A DNA stretch of 64,000 nt from Colocasia esculenta. Its lineage: Eukaryota; Streptophyta; Magnoliopsida; Alismatales; Araceae. A program made the position numbers and the translations under genes. Below the pieces are notes generated by a model, which had not been told where the DNA came from, did no database searches, and saw nothing but the letters and a program-made list of their open reading frames with translations. This document shows positions 56,804 to 64,000 of this stretch, one piece after another. Positions within the stretch are counted from its first letter, which is position 1; every line of letters begins with the position of its first letter. The DNA is taken from assembly GCA_014218235.1 (NCBI GenBank), contig CM024755.1, positions 79,592,631 through 79,656,630 on the forward strand. The letters run 5' to 3'.

Positions 56804-58143
56804 TGAAGTGTTGCGGAATTCCCTATATGGTAATCTAGAAGGGGGGGTTGAATAGATTACTGTCTATTAAGAACACTTGTTACCTTCTTTTCGATAAGAT
56901 ACAAAATACTAGAAGTTATGGCAAGGACTAAACTTAGTGTGGATGTGTATGATTGGATGATAGATATCAAGCAGATGATTAGACGTGTGTAAATGCGTCG
57001 TGCCTACCAAACATCTAACGTAGAAACGTTCAAACCACGAGACACAACGATTTACGTGGTTCGGAATACACAACTCGTGTATCCTACATCCACGGGCCAC
57101 ACACACACGCAGAGCAATCTGCTTATGAGCTAGTTCAGGAACTACAACTCACACACACGTGTTCTCTGATGTGTAACCACGATCAGAACAACACACACAC
57201 GTGTATCAAGCACAAGGACTGCTTGAAACACACCACACACACACGTATGGACAAAAGTAAAACAGAGAAGAGTTTGAGAGTTAAGAATCAAATCCAATTG
57301 AAAACTCTTCTGAACGTCTGAGTAGACTTCAAGCTTCGTCTTGATGATCAGAACCTTGATGGAGAGGCTTGAATTCACGACGTTCAGACTTCACCGCTGC
57401 ACGGAAGACTTCTCTTGTTGAATCTGGGCAGCAGGTAGAAGCAGAGCAGCAGGGCAAGACTTTTCTTGAGAGGCTTTTAGGGTTCTTGCTTAGAGGCTGC
57501 TTGTGTACGTGATTGTCTTCAAAAAGATGCTTAAATAGAGGTGTTTACATATGGAGAGTCGTGGTATGTGGAAACACCACCTATGGCAACTTGAAGACTT
57601 CCCGTATTTGAAGACTCTCTCCGTCTGTCGACAGCACTGGGTGCTCCTGTCGACAGGCGCAAGCAAGCAGAAGATTCAAAGCCTCTGGAAGGCAGTTGCT
57701 GTCGACAGGCGACTGGGTGCTGTTGACAGGCACAAGCAGACAGAAGGTTTGGGGGTTCTGGGAACCTCTTCCTGTCGACAGGTAGCTGGGGTGCTGTCGA
57801 CAAGCACATCTGTATTGAAGACTGGCCTTCTGGCTTGAGTATAGCTGTCGACAGGGATTCTTCCTGCTGTTGACAGGTACTTGCTTTTCATGTATATCTT
57901 CATCATTTTGCCCTTGTTCTTCATACATGTCTTGCTCAACATCTCACCTAAAGTAATGAACATAGTTAGTGAGACATTATAGTCATTTAAAACTTAACAT
58001 TATACCAACACATTGAGACAAGTCATATGTATAGATCTTATGCAATTTTAAACTCAACTCACATTGTTCACTTGTTTACTTTGTTCATCATTGATCATCA
58101 ACAAAAACATGTTGTATTTATGATTTAGAATGTGAACCCAACA
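56804..58143 (-). repeat. 5' LTR of F
   Basis: A 1340-bp partner of 43503-44847. Its palindromes start at 57625, 57647, 57699, 57720, 57772, 57794, 57845 and 57867, the same four pairs and 73-74-bp period as the 3' LTR. Single-base differences fall inside some sites (CTGTTGACAG here where the other LTR has CTGTCGACAG). Confidence 0.96.
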
Positions 58144-58282
58144 TGTTCTTCTCTATTTGTGTATATCTCAACCTATGTGACTGTCGTTGGGGTTTTCTTC
58201 CCTGTAACGACTTACTCTCATTCGACATGGGATGGTATAACCATACCAGGCGGAAGTGGGCCATTATAGAGACTTGAGCTTG

Positions 58283-58820
58283 TGGGGGCCACCTCTAGAA
58301 TCCTATCTGCCTAGGGTTTGACTGTGTGCTATATGTATCTAGCGATGTGAACGTCGCTTATATAAGAGGGGTAGTTTGTAACACCCCATATAAGAATATG
58401 TTAAATGGACTAAATTAGTAGTCTACCAACAACTCGGACTAGTCATTTTCAGAGCTCGAGTAGGAAAAGAACTCTGAAGTTAAGCATGCTTAGTTGAGAG
58501 TAGTCCCAGGATGGGTGACCATCTTAGGAAGTCTACCAACTAGCATGGTTGTTGGGCCAATTTGCTAGTTGGATCATCACAAATGGTATCATAGTCTTGC
58601 CCAACTGAAAGTGCAGGAATTAACTACCACACATGGCAAAGTGTTACGCTATCGGAGCCACCTCTTGATGCCATAATGGTGCAAAGTGCTACATAGCGGG
58701 AGCCACCTCTAGAATCATGTCTGCTTGGGATTTGACTGTGTGTTATATGTGAATAGCGATGAGGACAACTCTTATATAAGAGAGGTAGATTGTAACACTC
58801 TATACAAGAATATGTTAAAT
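58283..58820 (+). mobile_element. Cassandra TRIM, tandem-like, split by H
   Basis: LTR 58377-58581 begins TGTAACACCCCATATAAG and ends GGATCATCACA. A primer site (TGGTATCA, 58584) and a short non-coding interior follow, then a second LTR starts at 58791 and is cut by H after 30 bp. Upstream, 58283-58376 repeats the end of the interior (CCACCTCTAGAATC, TTGACTGTGTG, TTATATAAGAG), so there is an extra interior copy before the first LTR, as recombination between LTRs of two copies would leave. No protein is encoded; Cassandra depends on other elements. Confidence 0.88.
58467..58533 (+). other. 5S rRNA-derived segment of the Cassandra LTR
   Basis: GAACTCTGAAGTTAAGCATG and GGATGGGTGACC match the plant 5S rRNA internal promoter region (A box, intermediate element, C box), with several changes (CTTAGTTGAGAG for the genuine CTTGGGCGAGAG). 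This 5S-like stretch within an LTR is the hallmark of Cassandra. It is not a functional 5S gene, since the 5' and 3' parts of the rRNA are absent. Confidence 0.92.
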
Positions 58821-59764
58821 TGTAATGACCCTCTTTATACCGGTACGATTATACCAATCCACGTCGGTACAAAGGGCGTCATTACAGTGAGACATTTACC
58901 CAACACTAGACAATAGGTTGATATGCACATGAATAAAAAAAGATTACAGTGGAAATAAAAGAACAAATTTTATTCCATCATATCCATACTCTATATAGCA
59001 AGTAAGGAAAATACTAATGTCCACATTAATTACAATTCCAAGTAAAGTACACTGTCCACATTAATTACATAATTCCATTGTTTACATACTAGTGAAAGAA
59101 TACAATGACGTAAAGTCCAACAGAGTGCAGCTACTCCTCGCGCTCGGAGTCGCTCCTCTCAATGTCCTCCTCAAGAATGGAGGTACATGTCACACCTGTA
59201 CGCCGAAGCAAGGATGAGTCTTCTAAAAGACCCCGCAAGCAATCTAAGGACACAACCTTACACATATCATATACACATGTTAACCCTTTTTAAACATTTA
59301 GGAATAATTATGGTACATGCTTCATGTTACTTAACAACTAAATATGAAAACCTATATCATGTTTTCTACACATTGTAACCAACATGATCCAAAGGTTCAA
59401 ATCTTACTTAATTTACTTCAAAATTATACACGATTAGAGCAAGGAATAATGTACAAGGTAAATAACATACCTAGCATGATATCTAACCATTTTCACATGC
59501 AATTATCACATTTGTTTACACATTTATCTTGTTGTTTTAATGTAAATAAATCATAATTACACGTGGTATCACATTTTCACATGCTAACACTTTCATATTA
59601 CACTATCACATGCTCATATTTCACATTGCACAATTCACATGTTCACATTCACATATTTACACTTTTTATACTTAGTTGCCGTGACACATAGTTCAAACCA
59701 CCACTAGAAGGACACACATATTCACATACACATACCCATCACCTAGGCAACATAGTGACGGATC

Positions 59765-59930
59765 TTGATTAACTGCACAGAACTGGGAGAAGCACTCTCC
59801 ATTATAACTAGTGGTACTTGTCCACCTCCAGGATTTCATCATAATGCCCATAGGATATCACACACATTGAACCTTCCCGTAGGGACTTTACTACGGTACG
59901 GTTCCACAGCCCTCTATGGTAGCAGTGTCA
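59765..59930 (-). other. Hairpin island of Tekay LTRs (H copy)
   Basis: Plus strand: CCGTAG (59877-59882), loop GGACTTTA, CTACGG (59891-59896), a perfect 6-bp stem that differs at four positions from the S2 stem (TCATGG/CCATGA) with pairing kept. Confidence 0.72.
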
Positions 59931-60642
59931 CTATCGGCACAATTTTCACATTCCACTTTATCACATTGTTTACATGATTCTCATGCACCATTTAACACAT
60001 TTACATGCATTATATAACAATTGCACATGTTTCAGTTTCCACAACACGATGCTACTGTTCTCATGATAATCAGATCATAACACAATCCTAATCATGTTGC
60101 TAATCACTAAATTACGCATAATTAAACTTAATATGCTCAATATGATCATTTTTCCTTATTAAATCAATAACAGTACCTATTGTCATGAAAACAGAACGAA
60201 ATTTTTATTACAAGTTCTAAACATATAACATGTCACATGCTCAATTTTCATATTTTTCGGATCTGTAAACTAATTAAAATAATTAAAACAGATTCTAGAC
60301 ATATTTATTGACAAATCCAAGTACACATGGTACACAGTAAGATAGTCATACCTAACAGTTTCAAATCCTGAAAATAGTCATAATACGAATATGGAAAATT
60401 TATGAAACCCTAAATCACAACGGATTTATTTATATAAGATTAATCATGGTCCAATCATGCTCATAGTCCTAATACAAAAATTTTAATAAATAAAACTAAT
60501 TACAAAAATTTGACACTTCCTCATGATATGACCTAATGACTGTTCTAAACCAAATAAGACTTTCACAGCATTCACATATACCCAAAAATCTGAAAAACAC
60601 ACCACATAGATCAAAACAACCATTCTGCAAATCTTGAAGAAC

Positions 60643-60737
60643 TTGGCGGCAAAGGGCTTGCCGCCAACAGGGGTTAACGGCACACGATGTTGCCGCTAAC
60701 TCAAGATCTTAACGGCAGCAAGTTGGTCGTTAACTTC
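60643..60737. repeat. TTGGCGGCAA and TTAACGGCA inverted repeats in H leader
   Basis: TTGGCGGCAA (60643-60652) pairs perfectly with TTGCCGCCAA (60658-60667). GTTAACGGCA (60673-60682) pairs with TTGCCGCTAAC (60690-60700). TTAACGGC near 60710 pairs with CGTTAA near 60728. Confidence 0.9.
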
Positions 60738-61145
60738 CTGTTTGTAGAAATGCAGACTGAATGCATAAATCTTGACGAATGGGGGTTCCAGGACACGAGG
60801 AAAAATCCCATAAAATCCTAGGACCTAGAGAACATGTGTAGGGATGATATCCCTCAATTACTTGCCTCATAAAAATTGTCAAAGGGAATTAAATTAGCCG
60901 AAGATGGTCTCCTCGGCCAAGCCAAGAAGCTCCCAAATCTCCTCCTGAATCAGTTTCTGTGTTGATGCAGGTTGCACACCGGAGTCGGGGAAGCCTCACC
61001 AAAGTCTAGAGCCTCTCCCAGTCGATGCAGATCGCCAAGAGAACTCTCCAATCGCCAAGTCGAAGTCGCCAAAGATTAGTTTTTCGCACATAAAGTTCTA
61101 GGGTTTTTCCAAGGCCAAAAGACTTAATTCGGCCGAAATTGGGTG

Positions 61146-61152
61146 TTTTATA
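61146..61152 (-). promoter_or_regulatory. TATA box of LTR H
   Basis: The minus strand reads TTATAAAACACCC, matching the C LTR box. Confidence 0.7.
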
Positions 61153-61276
61153 AGCTAAGGAGATCGGGGTACGCATTAAGGTGGAAATCCTACCATTGTA
61201 AGGTAGTTTCCAAAACCGGGACTGAAGGAAACGCAGCTGTTTCCAGATCTGAAACAGCAACAATTTCTGGGAAATA

Positions 61277-61365
61277 AACGACCATATTGTTGCCGTTTAC
61301 TGGGAATTGGCGTCCATCAATCTGGACGTCGACTCCCCATAAACGTCCACACATGTTGACGTCAA
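61277..61365. repeat. GGCGTCCA/GACGTCAA inverted repeats in H U3
   Basis: GGCGTCCA (61309) pairs with TGGACGTC (61323-61330). AACGTCCA near 61342 and GTTGACGTCAA (61355-61365) follow. The set lies about 130-220 bp upstream of the minus-strand TATA box. Confidence 0.8.
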
Positions 61366-61645
61366 ATAGCCTTTCGGCCAGAACACAGAAAACAGATAAA
61401 CATGCATTCACCTTATAATTTACATACTCTATACATCATATTATTTAAATACAATATGTACAATGTAAATAAAACAATATGTACATAAATAAACACATAT
61501 ATACATATGTACAACATCATTTGAATACAATATGTACAGAATTAAACATATATATATATACATATGCACATAACTATATACACAAAAGCAACTAATCATC
61601 ATATGACAAAATCTAAATAAAAGAACAAAGTTCGAAGGTCTTACA

Positions 61646-61665
61646 CCCTCTCCCCCTTAAAGAAA
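61646..61665 (-). other. Polypurine tract of H
   Basis: The minus strand reads AAGGGGGAGAGGG directly before the LTR start. Confidence 0.88.
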
Positions 61666-61690
61666 CTTCGTCCTCGAAGTTAGAACGAAA

Positions 61691-61811
61691 CTAATCAAAC
61701 AAGTGGGGATACTTTTTCATCATAGAAGCCTCAAGCTCCCAAGTAGCTTCTTCTCGCTTGAAGTTCCGCCATAGCACCTTCACGGACGCAATGCTCTTGT
61801 TCCTGAGGTGC
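61691..61811 (-). CDS. Chromodomain end of H pol, partial
   Basis: The minus strand encodes QHLRNKSIASVKVLWRNF then KREEATWELEASMMKKYPHL, ending at the TAG at 61691. The three aromatic positions are intact, unlike C, where the second Trp is a stop. The upstream part is cut by copia I at 61812. Confidence 0.9.
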
Positions 61812-62606
61812 TGATGTTAGGATCGGATATTCGGTGATGACAAAGCTAGAAGGGGGGTTGAATAGATTTGCAGCGAAAACTTAAGCAATTTAAAAATTAC
61901 TTCAGATTAAAAGATCTACTCAATTAAAACCCCTCTTATCTGATGCAATGTGTGTGAGCAAACTAACAGTTACTGTGTAGACGAAATCCCTGTGCATGCA
62001 TCTAGCGCAATGCAGATCAAACCACAGTGCACAAGAGATTTTTTGGTGGTTCGAAAATCATACCACGTGACTCCTACGTCCACCCCTCACACAGTGAGGA
62101 CACACTACTCAAAAACTGAGTACAACACACACAAGAGCACAACGGCTCAACCACACACACACATGCTAGATCAAGTCCACAAAAGATCAGATCCTCTAGT
62201 CTTGATCTGACCAACACACCACACACTGTGATCTATACACAACCCTTGTACAGATCACAAGCACACACACTTCCACAAATGCCACGTACTGATCTCCAAT
62301 CAGTACACACACACAGATATATGAAAGTAGAAAGAAAGAAGAGTTCTGAGTTGAAGATCAAATCCAGATGAAGAACTCTTCGTGGTGGTCGTCCAGAAGA
62401 ACTTCAGGCTTCGTGTTAATGATGATCAGATGATGTAGACGAAGCTTGATTCGCAGACAAACTGACTTCAACTCCTCTCGAGAGATGGATCTTCTTTGAA
62501 CAATCTGGAGAGTTGAAGCAGAGCAGCAGGAAGAAGCTCTTCTCTTGGGTTTTGCTTAGGGTTTTGATATGGTGGCTTCTTACTACGAAAATACCTTCAT
62601 ATGATG

Positions 62607-62614
62607 TATATATA
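62607..62614 (-). promoter_or_regulatory. TATA box of LTR I
   Basis: The minus strand reads TTATATATAC. The nearest palindrome (62702) ends 87 bp upstream, as in F. Confidence 0.7.
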
Positions 62615-62701
62615 AGGGTGTCCAAGTATGGAGAGTCGTGCTTAAAGGGATCACCCCAATACAGAACATATCCTAACCATAGGATCTGACTTTCTCTTCG
62701 T

Positions 62702-62939
62702 CTATCAACAGGCACTTCATGGCTGTCGACAACTACTACTCAGATCTAGTTTCCAGAACCATGTAGGTTCCTGGAACACTGTGGCTGTCGACAGGCGATC
62801 CTTGGCTGTCGACAAGCAGCCTTCATCTGTCGACAGGTGCACTTCATCTGTCGACAGCTACTGCTCCAATTATGCTTCCAGTAGCTTGTCTTTTCTAGAT
62901 TGTCTATCTGTCGATAGGTGACATCTTGGATGTCGACAG
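62702..62939. repeat. CTGTCGACAG palindrome array in LTR I
   Basis: Eight sites start at 62702, 62723, 62785, 62806, 62827, 62848, 62908 and 62930. Intervals are 21, 62, 21, 21, 21, 60 and 22 bp. Four consecutive sites are spaced exactly 21 bp. Three are exact CTGTCGACAG; others differ by one or two bases. Confidence 0.94.
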
Positions 62940-63267
62940 GTAAGTACTTGATGTGTATTTCCAGACTTTTGCACTTGGATTTGGTTGCTTCTCCTTAATG
63001 TTCATTCACACCTACATGAAATAACATTTCAAGTAAGATATAACTAATACATGGATAGTCATAGAAGCATTGTTTTTACTTGATCATTTCTTTCATGTCT
63101 ATCATGTTATAAACATCAACTCATCATCAACACCACACATATGTCATCATAAAAAATAGTTGTGTCATAATTAAGAGCATCTTAACATGAATGTTAACAT
63201 GAATGACCATGATTGTGTCATCATAAAAAACAAATCAAAGCAATGATCAAATAAGCACAACTCAACA

Positions 63268-64000
63268 TTCTCTCCCTTTTTGATGATGACAAAATATACA
63301 TTCATATTTCTCCCGCTTTTTGACAACATCAAAAAGATGAAGAGAAAATATAAATAATAGGATAGAACAATGATCATGAATAACAAGAATAGCATGAATT
63401 GTTTTCATTCAAAGAAGTTGCAATCATTACAGAAGTTTGCAGATGCAATCATATTGTTCCCTCAAATTCTCCCATTTTTTATAACAACAAAAAGACTCTC
63501 TCCCCCCTTAATTAACAACAACTAGTCACCCCCTTGTTATAACACTCTCCCCCTATGAGGGTGCCAATGAAGTAAGTAGGAAAAGGTGATACCAAAGAAC
63601 ATTCGGTGATACCAAAGAACATCAATGGATGGAGATCAAAATATGACTGACATGTAAGCAAGGGGTGGAATTGAGAGATGAATGATCAGAAATGATCAGA
63701 ATCAATAGATCTTTGATATTAACATACGAGAGAAAAAATTATTTTGTCTTTGGATTATGCAACAAAGTTTAATAACAAAGACACATTCAATCACAACATA
63801 TGTCAAAGTTTTAATGACCTGAATGCATTTAAAATGATGAAGCAAATGTGATGAAAGTGACCTGTATGAGTTGACAAAAGTGTTTATCACATGAGTTTAG
63901 TAGCTAAATATTTAACACAATGTAGAATAATAACTCCAAACCCAATTAACATGAACTTCATCTATATCAATGTACATACTGTTCTTTTTATGCTCTTTAT
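63268..64000 (-). other. Start of the interior of I beside its 3' LTR
   Basis: A polypurine tract on the minus strand (AAAAAGGGAGAGAA, 63268-63283), then AT-rich sequence with TCTCCC and TTTTTGA blocks resembling the F region near 44860-44940. No protein domain is visible up to the window end. Confidence 0.65.

Larger units (their letters stand above)
43503..58143 (-). mobile_element. SIRE-type Ty1/copia retrotransposon F, split by S2
   Basis: A minus-strand copia of 14.6 kb (about 11.5 kb without S2). The exact duplication TGTTC is at 43498-43502 and 58144-58148. LTRs are 43503-44847 and 56804-58143, nearly identical, so this is among the youngest insertions. Minus-strand order: primer site, gag, protease, integrase, RT, RNase H, a 1.5-kb non-coding segment with palindrome pairs, S2, a third ORF, polypurine tract. 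Integrase before RT marks Ty1/copia; a third ORF after pol and the C tract near the LTR end mark the SIRE/Maximus lineage. Confidence 0.96.
28081..58268 (+). mobile_element. Tekay-type LTR D, split into four pieces
   Basis: Pieces are 28081-29606, 31709-32458, 43331-43502 and 58149 to about 58268, interrupted by E, C and F. Joined in order they follow S1 and S2: upstream array, TC-rich leader, downstream array, hairpin island, then TATATCTCAA and a final GGTATAACCATACC. Joined length is about 2.55 kb; the 5' end is missing at the junction with G and the 3' end fades into Cassandra sequence. I infer one old LTR that received three later insertions. Confidence 0.85.
58821..61645 (-). mobile_element. 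3' LTR of Tekay element H
   Basis: A 2825-bp LTR; the minus strand runs from TGTAAGACCTTCGAAC to AGGGTCATTACA, with a polypurine tract and chromodomain next to it on the right. It holds a hairpin island (59765-59930), downstream array (60643-60737), a short leader frame starting MCE at 61091, TATA box (61146-61152) and upstream array (61277-61365), the same order as in C. The body lies to the right, is interrupted by I and leaves the window, so no target duplication can be read. Confidence 0.92.
61812..63267 (-). mobile_element. 3' LTR of SIRE-like copia I
   Basis: About 1456 bp; the minus strand runs from TGTTGAGTTGTGC to CCTAACATCA. It shares with the F LTR the AAGGGGGGTTGAATAG block near its end, the GGAGAGTCGTG segment by the TATA box and the CTGTCGACAG array, but the rest has diverged. 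The start on the plus strand could be 61812 or 61815. The body continues to the right beyond the window. Confidence 0.88.

Noticed and set aside
58467..58533. A 5S rRNA gene
   Set aside because: Only the internal promoter part matches, with several changes, and it lies in an LTR with TG/CA ends and a primer site. It is the Cassandra 5S-like segment.

Overview
This window looks like intergenic chromatin from a large, repeat-rich plant genome, most likely a flowering plant; I cannot name the species. I found no host gene in 64 kb. Almost every base belongs to an LTR retrotransposon, and the elements sit inside one another. The plant assignment rests on Ty3 chromoviruses of the Tekay/Del type (C-terminal chromodomain, LTRs of 2-3 kb), Ty1 elements of the SIRE/Maximus type (extra ORF after pol, C-tract near the LTR end), initiator-Met-tRNA primer sites and a Cassandra TRIM carrying a 5S rRNA-derived segment.

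Layout. (1) 1-2508: copia LTR K, split by a same-family solo LTR, J (79-2276). (2) 2509-28080: a decayed minus-strand Tekay element, G, split by Tekay element A (4904-26328). A is split by non-autonomous element B (13897-25407), and B is split by solo LTR S1 (17676-20973), which makes four nested levels. (3) 28081 to about 58268: one old Tekay-type LTR, D, cut into four pieces by solo LTR E (29607-31703), the full Tekay element C (32459-43325, minus) and the full SIRE-type copia F (43503-58143, minus). F carries solo LTR S2 (46819-49918). (4) 58283-64000: a Cassandra TRIM, split by minus-strand Tekay element H (from 58821), split in turn by a SIRE-like copia, I (from 61812). H and I run off the window. 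Seven insertions have exact 5-bp target-site duplications (TSDs) that I read directly.

The coding parts are gag, protease, reverse transcriptase, RNase H, integrase and chromodomain. All are broken, F least and A most. A has about a dozen in-frame stops in pol and no frameshift there. The gag of C contains two short GT-AG segments whose removal restores the frame. F has a third ORF after pol, preceded by its own TATA-like box and palindrome pair.

The most unusual content is in the LTRs. Every family carries arrays of short inverted repeats. Half-sites are about 8-12 bp, mostly 15-22 bp apart start to start, and often lie near multiples of one DNA helical turn. The motif differs between families (CTGTCGACAG in A, F and I; CGACT/AGTCG in J; GACGCGTT in B; GCGACA in E; AAATCGCGAC in G; TTGACGTCAA and TTAACGGCA in the Tekay LTRs), but the layout recurs. 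Independently, the Tekay LTRs S1, S2, C, D and H share a block of about 180 bp with several small hairpins whose stems show compensatory changes, which points to a conserved RNA structure. These two architectures are the best candidates for something undescribed.
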